DNA of 64,000 nt from Thozetella sp. PMI_491 (taxonomy: Eukaryota; Ascomycota; Sordariomycetes; Chaetosphaeriales; Chaetosphaeriaceae): the NCBI GenBank assembly GCA_021432635.1, contig MU270029.1, forward strand, positions 671,611-735,610, read 5' to 3'. The translations under genes and the position numbers were made by a program. The notes under the pieces are model-generated. The model was given only the letters and a program-made list of their open reading frames with translations, searched no databases and had not been told where the DNA came from. Below are positions 12,033 through 26,011 of the stretch, piece after piece; position 1 is the first letter of the stretch, and the number at the start of each line of letters is the position of its first letter.

Positions 12033-15000
12033 GCTGGCTCGGCGGTCTTTGGTCACTCTCTTCGGTCCGTTTCTGCAGCTGTTGCCGCTGTATTGGGTGC
12101 GCCCAGGGGTCGCGCCTAGGCTGGTTCGGACACCGAAGCACCGCTGCGATGGGAGCGTGGGGAGGCTTCGTTAGTGGGCTTCTAGAAGAGCAATAGAAGG
12201 CCGGGAGCGCCGGGAGGAACGTAGTATTGGGTTGTTTCCAGAAGCCAGAGATGCAGGGACGAGATCGAAGGAGCCCCCAACTTATACATACTACAGGCCC
12301 AGACCCAGCCCATAAGCAAGCCAGGCAGGAGGACAGCTCTGAGGTTTAATGTGTGTGCTTGGGGAAGGGGTTAAGCTGGCCCAGGTCCTGTGCGCGCGGA
12401 GCGTGGTGGGGGCCGGGTGCCATGCCAGGTCCTCTTCTCTCTCTCTCTTTTCTCTCTCTCTCTCCTCTCCGCCTTGCCTGCCTACCTGGCACCCCTTACG
12501 CCATTACCTTACCTTACGCCCCCCCCCCCCCCCTCTTCTTCCTTCTTCCCCCCCCTCCTCGCCTCCCACAGCCCACTACCCACTGGGGCGCGCCCTCGTC
12601 TTAGGGCTCCCTAGGCCTCCTACCGCAACACAACACCCGGCCGCGCTCGAACAACCCACCGTACCGTCTGCTGGCATTCCCACCACAAGTGCCTCGCAGA
12701 AAAGCCCAGAGGTGTCCAACTAAGGCCCGCGTGGGGCCCGTTGGGGTCAGAGTCAGACGGGGGTTGTGGCTATCCTTGTAAGCGGCTTCCCCAATGCCCG
12801 TTGGCCTCGAGCGAGCCAATTGACGGCTCCGCACAAGTTCCCAGCAGCATCACACCTTCCTCGGACAAGCCCTAGGGCTTCGGGCAAGAAGAAGAGGGAG
12901 GGATTCGTGGCTCGAACCGCACTAGGGATCCTTTGGGCTGCAAGTGAAGTGGGCGGCATCGCGATTCTCGAACACATCGCCTTCTTGCCGGGGCGCTGCG
13001 GGCGCTGCGGGCACAGTGCCGGCCCACCCCCCCCTCCGCATCGAAGGATCGCAGCATGCGCTCACAGCGTCGCACTCTGCTACCTGCTGCTTCTACCTCT
13101 AATGCTTTGTTCTTCTTCCCCTGCTACGGCGTCTTCACTTAGGCACTCTTATGCCCGTCGCCCTAGTTCCCCGGGGGGAGAGGAGGGGGGCCGGAAGGGG
13201 GCGGGATTTCTGCTGGTCCGCTGTGCAGCGGACGTTACACCCATCGCATCGTTTAGCAGGCCCTGTCTATGGGTACCACATATAGTTACACATCGTTTTT
13301 TTTTGGCGCGCTCAACAATCCAACTACCCTAGCCTTTCGCTGCAACCCACACCACGCATTAGAGCCCTAGGAGCAAGGGAAGGGCAGCAGTGGAGGAGGA
13401 GAGGAGCCAAGGGAGCAATAAGAGGGAAAACGCAGCGCCCCGGTACCGGGCGCCGAGCACCGATCACCGACCGCGTCGGGGAGCAGGGAGGAGGAAGAGA
13501 GTGTAGAAGGAGAAAGAGGGGTGCGCGAGGCGCGGAAGGTTTTCTTTTTGCGAGGCGCCGCCCCAGAGTATGGTCGGTTCCAGGCCGAGTTCGCCATCTA
13601 TTGCCGCCGCAGCGCGCGTATTTTGCGGCTTTGGGGGAGGGGGGGGGTGCTTCGTGCACCCACACACACACACTGGGCAAATAAAATGCCGCCTGACGAG
13701 ACAAAAGACGGCTCGGATTAGGCAAACACTTTTTTTTTCTTTTTGTCTTGGGGTTTTTTACCTCGTACGCCTGCTCGACCCTCTACTGGTCATGTACGAG
13801 GCCCCTTTGCAAGCCAAGTGCGTCAATCTGCATTGGACTTTCATGGGACTCTGCAGGCTAGACCTGCACCTTGTGCCAGTCCTGCACCTGGCGTCGCAAT
13901 GTGGCCCACTGGGCGGCTCAGGTCGTCCCTAAAACGGATGATTGGCCCTCCCACCGCCTTGATCCAAACGGCGGCCGCACGCCCCTCCCCATGCCCCCCT
14001 TCCTCGTCCGCTTGCCCCTTTGTGCACTAAGCTCCTGTGCGTGATGGGTAGTTAGGTACAGCGGCTAAGGTATTCTGCATCGTATCGTGCTGTACTGTGC
14101 TGAGCACATCCTCGTACAGCCGCATCCCGCCTCTGCAGACTCAGTCTCGACTCCTCCCACCAGGGATTTAACACACACGGATACACACACCGCACACCTC
14201 AGCCCACCAGCCGGCTGTCCGGGCACGGGCGGAGGTGCCGGGGGCCTCGTTGCGTTGCAATATTTGAATCAGATGACAATCCTTCTAGGCTACTCAATTT
14301 AGACGCGATAAATACAAGACCAGGTCCCAGACAGGCGCCAATAGCGCCGTCTCAGCGCCATAGTACATACGTACATGTCCATCACCACTTACCCTCCCCC
14401 ACAGCCTAGGAAACGGGGGGGCGCAGAAACGTGGCAGCCCGTCACGTCTGGGACCCGGAACCAACCTAAGCTCCGTAGCCGAGAGCGCCAGGGAGGGATC
14501 GCGAAGGAGGGGGAGGGGCAACCGAGTGGGAGGAGACGATGGAGGAGGGGGGCGAAAGGGGGGGGGTTAGAGCGAAGCAGACCATAAAGGGGGGGGGGGG
14601 CGGTCGGAGGGGAGGAGTGGAGTCGGGACCAGCTGAGCCAAAAACATTCCGAACGCCTCTCTATCGGCGTGTCGCCGGTGAGAGGACATTTAAGGATATA
14701 CTGACTTTCTCGACCTTGTGAACAGACGCCGTGGTCAAGAGGCAGGAAACATAGACCCCCCCGCCCCAGCCCCGTAGAGCTGGGGGTTAGGTTTGCCTCG
14801 CGAGATGGAGGGCTTGCTATGTCGCATTGCTTGCTCCACGGGCACGGGAGGGAGGGCGGACGAGGACTCTCACAGGTCCACGTCGATCCAGTCAGGAACA
14901 AGGACGTTGAGACCCGTTCCCGACGGCCCTAGGATGCCTACGCTACCTTCATGACTAGGGTTCCACAGAGCGTGCCTCCCTCGTCCTCCCCATACAAGCC

Positions 15001-18000
15001 GGTAGGAGCTGTGTGCATGGCGTGGGTATGGAATCTCCCGAGGGGGGAGGGGCGGTGTTGAGCGGGGGACTTTGACCTCTTTTGAACTCTTGGCCATGTG
15101 CAGCGTCCAGTGACCTCGTATCAGCACCAGAGAAGACAGTGTCCGTTCTGCACTGGGCAAAACCGCATCTTCTCTGGAAGGGGAAAAGTCGTGGGCGCGC
15201 ATGGGATCCTCCTCCTGGACGGGGCAAAGCCTGCTTGGAAACGAACGGACGAAGAGGGGGGCTGGAGGGCGCGTCCGCTCGTCGGATGGTCGGCCAGCCG
15301 CCCCCCAGCCCATGGTGCTCTCTTCTCGGGCGACAACCGGACCCGGTGGAAAGAGGGGGTGGTGCAGCAGCAGCATGCCATGGGCGCGCGCGAGCGAGCG
15401 CAGAGAGGCACGGGTCGTGCGCGGGAGCACCCTCGTTCGACCCGTCCGTCACTCCTCCGGGCTAGTGCGCGACGAATCAGCCGGCGACTGGCGCCAGCAC
15501 GACCTTTTCAGGCGGCATGGATTCCTGGGCACGGCGCGAACGGGAACCAAGGGAAGCGAGTCGCACTTCGCACCAACAAGCTGGATAGCGCGGTTCGAGT
15601 GGTATTGGGAAGAACCACCGCCCTGTTGGTCCCTCTCCTCGTAATGACGGCAGGATGGGGGTAAACAGATTCTCGGGGAAGCGTGGCGATGCATGGACCT
15701 CCCAGGCTGGGGCCGGGGGGGGGTTGCGATCCAACTCGGCCGAGAGATGGTGGCAAAGTCTCTCGCTATATTCGGCCTTCAGGTCGGGTTTGTTGAGAAG
15801 CGAGTTGGCCTACCAGCATCATGGATCCTGCTGCGATCTCCCCCTGCGAGGGCCATGGCATCATTCTCCTCCCATGTTGTCGCGGAGGGTAAAGGCCACG
15901 TTCCGGGGGGCGGGCCGCAAATATCCTCCAGGCACCCAAGATCTGGGGGTCGTGCTCGAGGAACACGGCCCTAAAGCTGGGCATGGCGAACAAAATAGAG
16001 GCGACTAGACGCGTTTCAAACAGGTATAACCCCCCAAATAGCGTCGTCGTGCCGTGGGGACCATTCGCTAACGACACAAGTACGAAGCCAGAAGACGCAG
16101 GGCTCAAGCCACGGTGAGGTGAGGGGAAAGAGAGGGGGCAGGCAGGTCCTTGCCAGGTCTGCAGGAGGCGATATGCTACGCTTCGACCTCCATACGCCTC
16201 CCACACACCTTGCCGCTGTTGGCTATCTCTGGTCTTGGCCGTGTGACGCCAGCGACAGTGACAGTGCCCGGCAGCGAGAGGGGCATGGAGATAAGCCTTC
16301 TCAGATGTCGTATCACCTGGACATCCCAGGCGCACCCCCTTAGGATGGCTGACTGGCTCCTTGGTCTTGGCCGCGACGTTGGGGCGGTTGCTTATCCGAG
16401 ACGACACCGCCGTAGTGAGCCGCTATCCTTTGGCCAAAAGGGGTGATATATGATGCCAGCGGAGAGCAATCTTGGCCTCACGAGCTTCAAATCCGGAACT
16501 CCCCTTCCTCTGCCCCCCTGCGCTTGTGTCGCGGGACTTTTGGCCTGGGGGCCTTGCTTCTGGCATCACGGATGATTTGGGCTCGCACAGCTGCGGCACC
16601 GCGCTCATCAGGGACGAATCGCTCGCCCAGGCGAAGAGCCCTCACTGGACGAGTGCTGAGGGGAGGCCTCGGGTTGGGGTCTTGCCCCGACAATCATTAA
16701 CATTCATAGCACGGCGGCGGGTGCCAACAACTGATTGGGTGCTTCCCGCGCAGTGCTTAGTATATTAAGCCGCAGAAGCTCTCATCCAGTCATCCGCGCG
16801 TAGGAGCGTGGATGATTACATAATCTATTTACTCGACTCAGGGGCTCTGCGCCTCGAGGGTAAGGTATTTTGGGCGCATCGCGGGTACGACATGGCCTTG
16901 GGAGCCGACTGGAACGCCAAAAGCCCAAATCGCGTATTGTCCCAAATCCGAGGGTTCTGACCAACGGGGCTTACGCGCAGCATCTCACATAGGGCAGCGG
17001 GTAGGATCCCGCGGGATTCGGAACCTTCCATGAGATCTCGGGCGAGTCTCTCGGGCGAAGCTTACCGGAGTGGCGAACAACCAATGTACCAGAGGGCACT
17101 GGGCGACCAGCCTCCGTCATCTTATACTTGGTCCTCAGCGGGCTGAGGGCGACTGCCGCCGCAAGGCGCGAGGGCGCGAGGGGGGAAAGGGAGGGGGCGT
17201 GTGCTGGTCCTATCGACTTCGCACATGCTGAGACCGTGTGCATCAGCAGTCCGAGGAACCCAGAGCAGTCTGCTCGAGAACTAGGCCGCGGTGGGAAGTG
17301 AAACGTGCGGAGCAGAGAGACCCGATAACGTGCCCGACCATTCAGGTGTTCAGCTCCCAAATTTAACCTTGTTAGCGGAAGCGGGCATGCAAGTCAGGCG
17401 GCCATGCACGTTGCCTTGCGAGGCGTGGGTATCCACGAAGATCAGACCGTCTTGGGACTCTTTCCCCCATTCTACTTCTATTGCATATGCGCCGCCTCCT
17501 CATCGTCACGTTGGGCGTGCAACCGCGGCCTCAACCGCCCTGGATCCCCATGTTTCACCCCCCGTGACTCCCAGAATAATCTTCCGCGTGGCGACCACAA
17601 GGCCTCCACATGGGCGGGTTGCGTAGGCAGCATCTATTTGAAAACACCGCCTGCGGGCGACTCGCCACGGGCCCGTGCAGGTGGCGACTTCTTGCGACGA
17701 ACCCGGCAGATGGCGCATCCCGGGACGGGCTAAGAGCCAACATTCTGACGGGAGGAAGAAACGATGTTACTGCTCTCATCTAAAGTCGACGCTTCGTCGG
17801 CGCGTCGGCGCGAAACGGTCCCGACCAGGAAGGAAGACTGGAGCCCTTTTTAGGATTCTTCTGTTCTTGGGGCTCATCAGGCCAGATCTAATCTCGTCCG
17901 AGGCCAATATTGTGACATATCGATGAGGCTAGGTACATGCGAGCCTTCGGATCGTCATAACCGCAGCCCAGGCCTGGATAGGGCGCTGAGGTTGTCGGAC

Positions 18001-21000
18001 GTCGACTTGTGTGGCACAGCCGAGCCCCGACCCACTTTCGTTACACACACGTTCGAAGCGCACACCCTATACTACGTCAACGGCTAATCAACATCCGATG
18101 TAACCATATCTCCTGCGACGTCCTCCGCTGCGCTGGGTTTAATTCGTTGCCTAGCCGGTTTTCTGGTGCGAAGCATTATCTAAGAAACCGTCAACCAACG
18201 GACCGTGCATTAGTCAACGAGGCCACTTGGAGCGCATTAGTGGTAATGTTGCAAACTAAGCTTCGTCCCGCGCATCTCGCAGCCGCGCTCGAGCCACGGG
18301 ACTCCGCCATGTTGCTGCTGGGGTCGCATCTTCATTATCTGAGTTCGCGTCGCGAGCTGGCTTAGGCTGACGATCCTTAGCCCTCGCCGCCGCACGAGGC
18401 CTCGGGGAACGGGGTTGGGGACATGGAATTCCGACGACCACGAACGAACGGAGACTCATCCACTGCCCATCCGTCTTTCAGTCTCTGTTCCTCTTTTTTT
18501 TTTCTCTCTTACATTTTTCTGAGATCAAGGATGGTTTGAAAACCATATACCTCGATGCCATGCTGAAACTATGGCTCATTGCTGAAAAACAACCAAACTT
18601 CGGTAGGAAGTTGATGAGACTCCTCAACACCAAGCACCCATACAGTTTCATATGCTAACATATAACAGATTACATACGGGTTGCCGACATGACACGCAAA
18701 GCTAAACTTTCTGTTTGAAAGCAGTCCCGGCCCCTGCCCGGTCCCGGCTCGCCGGCGGAGTGCTATCAGGATGAGGAACAAATATCAAAGGCCGAAAGGG
18801 GAGACCTTCTGAGATGCTTCCCGGTGCCCAGGCATTTGTCGGGCCAAGAGTTTGCAAGATACGGACAAATATTTGCGGTCGCTTCACTGACTTGAACCCT
18901 TCGAGTTCTTGCCAGTGCTGGACTTGCAGCGCCTATACTTTTACACACGCGTCCAATTCAAATTGAACTTAGATCTGTCATCCCAGGATGCGCCAACAGT
19001 TAAAGTGGCACTCCGACACAACATCATCGGTCCCTTAACTCCACGCTGGTAATTCCATCCAAAATCAAAAACGTTTCGAAGTACAACGTTAGAATTGTCG
19101 AAGCTGCTCTTGGGCAAGTCGAATGGTCTCCCGGTCAGGAACTTTGGAATGCCTTGTTTGGCTGCAAGACACTTTTGATTATAGAGCCTTCAAATAGGCA
19201 AGTATGGAGTGCTAATTAAGAGTGTTGGGTCTCTTTGATTAAACAACAGCCTGTCTTGTCTCAACGAATGACGGAGCTCATTCAATGACCACAGATTGTA
19301 TCCAACCTTGTTATTCGGCCTCAGCAGACTGTCAGCGCTCTCACTCAATCCGAAGGGACATTCCGTGGACGATCCGAAGAATACGAATCATCCTGTGTTT
19401 ATCTCTCTCAGGTCCACAGCCGATGAAGCTGCAGGTTCGTTATCAGTTTGACTCTCTGTCCTGGGAGAATCTCACTAGCCTGGGCTGTCTAAATGCTAAC
19501 TGAATATTAAACGAGACCATAAAAATGAAATCCATAGCTGTTGTCCCTTGAACCATAACGAATCCTGTGGCAAGGGCCTCCCTTCGGCAGCTCGTTAGAA
19601 CGATACCGTAATCCAGGTCGTCCGACCCGGCGATCTGCAATTCTCCACAGCATTTTGGGAGTCGTAAGCTGACAAGCAGGTCCGGAGTACATGTGACGCA
19701 CCGGCCAGCTACGCTTGCAGCAAAAGGCAAGGTCAGGACACGTAGGGTGGGTAGCTACGTAGTTTGGTGCTTCCAGGCGCCGGGTAACACAAAGAGAAGA
19801 GAGCAAGCGGCAAGCGGCAGCCGTGGAAGGAGGGCTATGTCGAGGCAGCAGAACTCCCCTCCCAAAATGCAATATGTTGCCTGCCTGTCTGCCATGCATT
19901 AGACTGCTAGGGCTCCACCGCGGAGGTCCGCTCTAGTTCACGAGCTGTGCTTGTCGAACGCGGCTAGACCAATCCGAGTATCGCACGGGAGGCCCGGGCA
20001 TGTGTAGATTCTTGGCACGGAACGGGCTGCACCCGGATGGTGGCTGCGGACATGTCGCCCCATCTGTTATCGAACCCACCCGTCCTCGCGCGGGAAAATT
20101 TCCCCTCCTGTCGCAGCCTATCTGGTTACCTCTAGGCAACTAGGTCGTGCGCCCACCTGCACAATCGTCACAGCTGCTATGCCTCGCACGCTTTAGTGCT
20201 TGAGAAAAGGGGGGGCCGGGCGGGCGGCTTTTTGGGCGCGTGTCCCGCAAACGTAATTTCTTCGCAAGCCCATGGGGGCGAGGCGGTAAGAGACCATAGT
20301 CGGCTCCCTAGCGAGGCCAAAAAGGGGACCCGTGCCGACCATGCGTCACGCACAAAACCAAGAGAGGGGTTCGTATTGGTCGTATCTACTTCACTGAAAA
20401 ACTGACAGGTGTGGGGATTTGCTAAGAACTGGACTTGATCGTAAGCAACGCATCCAACGATGTCCTTCGGGCGTGTATTGGCCCATCCGGCCTCGGGCCG
20501 AGGGTAACACATACAAGTACGCGTTGCACCAAATATAGAACTAAGCGGGATAGTCTAGTAGATATTACCGAAAGCCTTTGGAAATGGAAGTAGTGAAGCT
20601 TGTCCGCCGATTGGACGAGGAAGCTATACTCAATTTGGAAAATGCAGTTGCCTCTCTAGTAGGCTCGCAGTGCGATAAAACCCCTCACTCATAGCACGGC
20701 TCGACCGAGGACTTCATTGCCGTTCCCGCTTGCCCAGGCGAACTCTAATGAAAGCAATCAAATACTAGCTAGAGGACTTCTGCGCATTCGCGGACCAATG
20801 ATAGCGCCAGGAGTTTATATATTGACCGTCACTAAGTTGTGATGAAGAGAGTCGCCTAGCAACAAGTCTCGCATTAGAGTTATCTCGTTACTAGCTGCTC
20901 GACTGATCCCCCAGCCGCAACAACAGCCGGTCAGACAGGCCGGAATAGTTTGCCCCCGAGGGGTGCTGTTATGGGCTCGGCGACCCAGAGTCGGCGACCT

Positions 21001-23206
21001 GGCCAGAGTACGTCACCGAGCAAAACGCCCGTAATCAAGTCTCTACCAAGAGCGAAGGAGTGGCACAGTCAGCCTAGTCACTCTCACGCTCTATCTAAAG
21101 CATCGGGCCGTTGTATACGGCGCTTCACGTAATGCCGGCCGGAGTGACACAATGCCAAGAGCCGTCATGTCCAGCCTCACGACTGAGCAGGAACTGTGGT
21201 AAGCCGGGAGGCATCGACAAAAAGACTATTTCCTAGCCTGGACCGTCATCGGACGGATATGCCGAGACAATGCGGGAACCAATGGTCAAGGTCTGCCCAC
21301 GTCGTCTATTCCGAACGTAGCAGCAGGCGACTTGTGCGAGAGCGCGTACATAGCCGAGTCCCGGCGAAGACTGAGTTACACAAGAAAGACCCAAGCGAAG
21401 GTGGCTTACACACAAGGCCATATCTTGCATCAGCCTTCAACCAAGTGCCGCCCGAGGCTTCAAAGCGGTCAGAATGACTGCAGCAGTCAGCTTAGGGCGC
21501 TTAAATTGGCGGTTAGGACCCGAGCTGCGCCGTCGGGCCGTCGAGGGCCCGCAGAGCCCCCTCTTCCCCTCCCCCATAAGCTGCAAGGTCTCCCAGGAGT
21601 AGGCAGCTGCGAGTTGGAGCGCTTCCGATTGGCGCCCGACATCTCAACGGTGCTGACCGCTGCACACTGCACGTTGCACGTTGCCCGGCATCGATGCGAC
21701 GACGTGAGGTAGGTGAGACAGGGCAGCACGTCTGGTCTTTTGGTATAATACGCCAGCTGCAGGTCTAGTGCGTATTTAGGCGGGCTAGTCTCAGCAGAGC
21801 AAAGAAGTGCCAAGTCCCGTTGAACGTATCGCCCATGTGCTGGGGGTCGCCCTATTGTAGGGTCACTCGTTGTCTGGCTGCCTGCCATGCGTCCTCTAAG
21901 GCTCTGTCTCCCGTGGCGCGGTGTTTCAGTTGCCGTACTGCAGCTCGCGCTCATCAGGTGTGTTCTGATAGGGCTGGTCGGTACGTGCTGTACTACCACG
22001 TGCAAACCCGCGAAGCATCTGGGTTGAGCGGGCCGTGTAAAAGCTCCTTATTGGAATTTTACGGATATGTGTCTCCAGGAGGCGCTGCAGCTGTCTTTGG
22101 TAGGTATGAGACCTCGGGTACCACAAGTGGCAACTGATCGCCAGAATGAAAATCTCGCTTTGATAAGGCAACTAAGTCGTTGCAAGGCAACTGAGACGTT
22201 GTAAACTCACCGAGTTGCTGCGGACAAGCTGATCCGTTATGAGACAACTGGAAGTGGTGTATCCGCCGGATCAAAATAAGATGCCTCGATTGGTCCCTTT
22301 TTTTACTCTCTCTACTACTAGTCGCCTAGTTAGACCCGGGGCCATATCGGGAAACGCCAAGCTAGAGCTGTGGGCCGAGCACCACCACAAGGGGCATGCT
22401 CGGTTAAGGTATAGTATTCACACTAGAGCGAACGCCACCCGTCCGTACGCCAAGGACTAGACTCATGGTTGCGCTGGGATCTTCGATGAGCTATTGGTTG
22501 CTTTCACCGGAAACCCCCGGCAACCTCGCTTTGAGGAGATCCAAATACGATGCGCTGCGGGCCGCACACCACGGGGATCGTGGATCGTATCAGCACAAGG
22601 CCCTGGCATGCTCAGTCCCAGGTTCTTGTTCCCGGCGCTAGCTTCTAGTGCGGTACGTAAAGGCTCATCACGATCGACCGAGCTGGCCGAAGAATGACGG
22701 AAGGTTACGGAAGACTTACGGTTGAGTGGTATCTTGCTTGCCAGACCCTTAGACCGTTTGAAATTGCGGCCCAGAAGCGCTAGAATTGCAGAGCTCCGGA
22801 GTTAGAACGAAAGGTCGATAAAGTTTCGCTGATTGGATCTGCGGAATACCAGAAGTTATGAACCAGTACACGTCTGGTCCACTAGTTATCAGTGATACGT
22901 TAACTCCCCGAACGGAGGTTCTCTGGAAACCACAGAAACGAGAGAAGAGCAAAGATCATGTCTAGTAGTGAGATACGAAAATCGCCGGCGATATGGGCGC
23001 AGAACAGCACCCAACATTGCGCCAAATGGTTGCCCGCACGCCATACTTTGCAAAGCAATCACCTGGGTGCACATTCCGCCATCATATATATGCTCTTCTT
23101 GTCGACATCTCTCTCTTGGTGGTATACCATACACACGAAGCCTCTAACCCGGACCAATCCATGTATGTCCTTAACGCCGTCCCTATGCTCTCCATTTTAC
23201 AAAACA
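12033..23206. other. 11-kb gene-poor region
   Basis: No gene I can support over this length. Contents are a CT-rich tract at about 12427-12556 (a purine-rich strand upstream of the Clr5 gene), C and G homopolymer runs, a short CA microsatellite near 13662, and one 19-nt tandem pair at 22165-22202. Frames of 150-210 codons between 12.7 and 16.4 kb overlap on both strands, lack domains and start in poor context. Beyond about 18 kb the DNA becomes visibly less G/C-rich. No LTR, terminal inverted repeat or transposase-like frame was seen, although a heavily mutated element cannot be excluded by eye. Confidence 0.5.
22165..22202. repeat. Imperfect 19-nt tandem duplication
   Basis: Two adjacent 19-nt copies: AAGGCAACTAAGTCGTTGC (22165-22183) and AAGGCAACTGAGACGTTGT (22184-22202), with three differences. 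It is non-coding, about 1 kb downstream of the UstYa gene stop. Confidence 0.8.
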
Positions 23207-24248
23207 TCAGAGATTAAAGTCTTCGTCTGGGTTCGCCCCGTTGAGGTGATTCGGGTTAGTGACATCGGGCTTGTAGTAGCGGTAAAATTGGTCCGCGGCC
23301 GGCAGCTCCTTGACCTTGCCCTCCTTCTTCTTCATCACCCTACCGTACTTTTCCACGTCGATCGTGTTCTCCTTTCGCCACTCGGTGAGCTTGTCGAAGT
23401 TGATGCACTGCTTGTTGATCGACATGTCCGGGAACGGGTATTCTTGCTCCTTGACCCAGTGCATGGTAACAAGGTTGACGTTGCCGCTGCACTGGAGCGT
23501 CTGCAGCACCATGTCGACGCAGTGGTTGATGTGCACCTCGTGCATCTCGCCCTTGAGCGTCTTGTGGTGGAAGCGGCCGCCCGTTTCGTTGTAGTACTTG
23601 CCGTACACCATCCGCCGCAGCGTGTTCAGGCAGTGGATTTGGTGGAACACGTCGAAGATGGCGACGTAGGCGTCGTCGCCCAGGCCCCAGTCCTCGTCCT
23701 CCAGCTTCGCCACCGTCGACGGGTCCTTGCCCATGGCGCGGACCTGGTCGGAGGTGACTGGGATGAAGCGAGTCAGCTCCCACTCTTCCCACACCTCGTC
23801 GGCGGCCGGATTCGGCATCTGGCGCCCGATTCCCGGGTGCTTGGGAGGGAAGAGGGTCCCGTTCAGCTTGGCCGGCTTCAATTCCAAGTCCACCATGTCA
23901 TACACGGGACCTATGGGCGGAGGGATATCAGCGCGCAGTTCTCCCAGAGAAATGACTTTGGCATTTGCCCGCTCACTCACTGTATGCATTGGCGCGAATC
24001 AGCCCAGCATTCATCCTCCAGTGCGTCTCGTAGTACCACGTCCCAAAGAGGCCGCAGGACACCAGGAACAGGAGCACGTTGAGGCCGGTGCCGATGATGA
24101 ACTTGAGGCCCCATGGCCTCGCCTCCCGAGGGCTTATCTTGAGCTCGTGGCTCAGGAAGCCGAGATGCTCGTGATCGTTGTCATCCGTGGAGCCTCTGGA
24201 CAGCGACGGCGACACGGGCGCGTACTTGGGCTCGACCTTGGGCGCCAT
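23207..24248 (-). CDS. UstYa-family (DUF3328) oxidase, RiPP tailoring enzyme
   Basis: Member of the fungal UstYa family, membrane-anchored copper-type oxidases that crosslink or hydroxylate core peptides in the ustiloxin, phomopsin, asperipin and cyclochlorotine pathways. Model: exon 1 24248-23981, intron 23980-23911 (70 nt, GTGAGT...CATAG), exon 2 23910-23207; 323 aa. A hydrophilic N-terminus of about 45 residues is followed by one transmembrane helix (about 48-72, KFIIGTGLNVLLFLVSCGLF), giving type II topology with the rest in the secretory lumen. After the splice the family's YSPVYD start of the luminal domain appears. Motif 1 is HQIHC (179-183) and motif 2 is HINHC (216-220), the two HxxHC signatures. 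N-glycosylation sequons occur at N106 and N197. Length suits the family. It is transcribed away from the precursor-peptide gene at 26012 across 1.76 kb. I am sure of the family; the substrate is inferred from the neighbour. Confidence 0.93.
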
Positions 24249-26011
24249 GGTGGTGGAGGGTTCACGAGAGACCAGACCGTCGGGTTTGGGTCGGGAGCGG
24301 CGGACGACGTTGTGGTTGGCCTCGGCGGGGTTGAAATCGAAAAGTTGACGATAGGGGCCGGGATGGCAGGTGGCGTGACATACCCAAGGCTGAGGCGCCG
24401 GGTCCAGCGAGAAAGGGAAAGTCCAAGCCCTCTATTAACGAGCTGCTCGAAACGCGTTAACTCGACGGCACAGCCCACATAAACCCACAACCCCTGAGTG
24501 GAGGCTAACCTTGTCGAGCTAGGCATTGATTACACCCCCGGCCTCAAATTCTAGGCATGTCAATTGGGTAAATTACTGCATAATTCCGATACTCTGTGGG
24601 ACATGAGTCGCCTTGAGATCTCAGCCGCTGTACAGACCCAAACCCCTGAAGAACAATCCTCTAGTAGGCTTCAAAGTACGATTTTCGTTGTATCTCTTTT
24701 CCTCGCCCTTTTTTTTTATCATGTGTTTTCGGCGACTTCGCCCAGGGATTTCGGACGTCTGGCGACATCCCCGGCTCGAGTTGCGAGCTAGCCAATCAAA
24801 ACCAGGGGCGTGGTGTATGCCAACCCCTTGGCAGGGAATCCCACGGTCTTGGGACTTGCTAGAATCCTTCTAAAGCCGATCTCAACAGGGTTAGTCCATG
24901 TCTGGGCTTCCTCCCGGCTGGGAAGGTGTTTACGCCCGTCAGATACTTGGCTAATCCCCTCCCGTCAAAAGGGGCATCACCTCGCGAGCAAATACCTAGT
25001 ACTATGCGCCTACTACGCTATCTAGTCGAAATCTAGGCATGCTTGGGTCTCACACCCGGTCGATAAAGTCCCTATGCTAGAAGAATCACGAGGCAAGCCG
25101 TCGGCCGATTGGACTTGCTCGCCAAAGTTCGTCAAATAGTTCGTACACTATTACGAAGTAGAACGTCTCAAGAGCGGGGTTTGACAAACCGCAAAGGCAT
25201 TGCACACCCCTACGATGCCTAAGTTATTAATCCGAGCTCTAAAAGGGGCATCGACCCACACACAGCACAGGAGGCATGAAAGTCTTGGCACGCTCAATAT
25301 TAACCTCACAGACCATTGCGTACTATGTATGCTGCGCCCGCCAGTGCAAACGCGTTCGACAGTTCAGCGGGTGTGAGGCGGGAGACAAGTTACGGCATGC
25401 ACCGCAGGCACCGTATGCACGGCAAGAGAGCGGTATCGAACGCTAATTGGTAGGTGCGCGAACTTACTAAGTGCTATGTTCGCTGGGTAATCAGGTTAGT
25501 TGCGCGGAAACTAAGGTTTGGCGAGGTTGCAACGGCTACTAGCGCCCGCGCGCCCCTCCCTTGCAGGCTCCCAGATATGTATTGTAAGCACAAGTTGGCA
25601 GCGCGAGCGGTACCCTACCTGTTCTAGTCCTATGCCGTCTATCATGTTTCTCCGTTTACCCACCGCCGCCCTCTCCTCTGGTTGGCAACTCCAGCGATAG
25701 CCAACCGACGGCGACGGGGGCGAGGGACCTTGAGCTCCAGACACCTAGCCCATGACAGGAAGGTAGGCTTCCTCCGGCGCGGTCGCCCGAGGGGGACCTG
25801 ATACGCACCCTGAAGCAAATGTCCGTTGCATTAGAAGTCCCGAGGCTGGCGACAGCCTTCCCGAACGAGATAGGCAGTACCAACTCCTCGGCGCCAAGTT
25901 GGGCCAGTGCCTATAACATCGCCGTGGCCTGCACTCCCTCTCCCGGCCAGGCTTCCAGTCCTTCGCACTTATCTCCTCATCTAGCAACTTTTCATCCAAC
26001 AGCTTTTCACC
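24249..26011. promoter_or_regulatory. Shared divergent intergenic region of the RiPP pair
   Basis: This 1.76 kb separates two genes transcribed in opposite directions, the UstYa oxidase (-) and the precursor peptide (+), so it must contain both promoters. No credible gene lies inside. On the precursor side there is a TATA-like element at 25912-25917 and a pyrimidine-rich leader with CAAC motifs up to the ATG. I could not identify a specific regulator site. Confidence 0.6.
25912..25917 (+). promoter_or_regulatory. TATA-like element of the precursor gene
   Basis: TATAAC lies 95-100 nt upstream of ATG 26012 and is followed by a CT-rich stretch typical of fungal start regions. The assignment rests on position and composition only. 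Confidence 0.4.

Noticed and set aside
12766-16407. Series of 150-210 codon frames on both strands
   Set aside because: They overlap each other, lack any family motif, and show homopolymer-driven residues.
22958-24082. 374-codon + strand frame opposite the UstYa gene
   Set aside because: Antisense shadow of the UstYa exons (their strong third-position bias keeps the opposite strand open).
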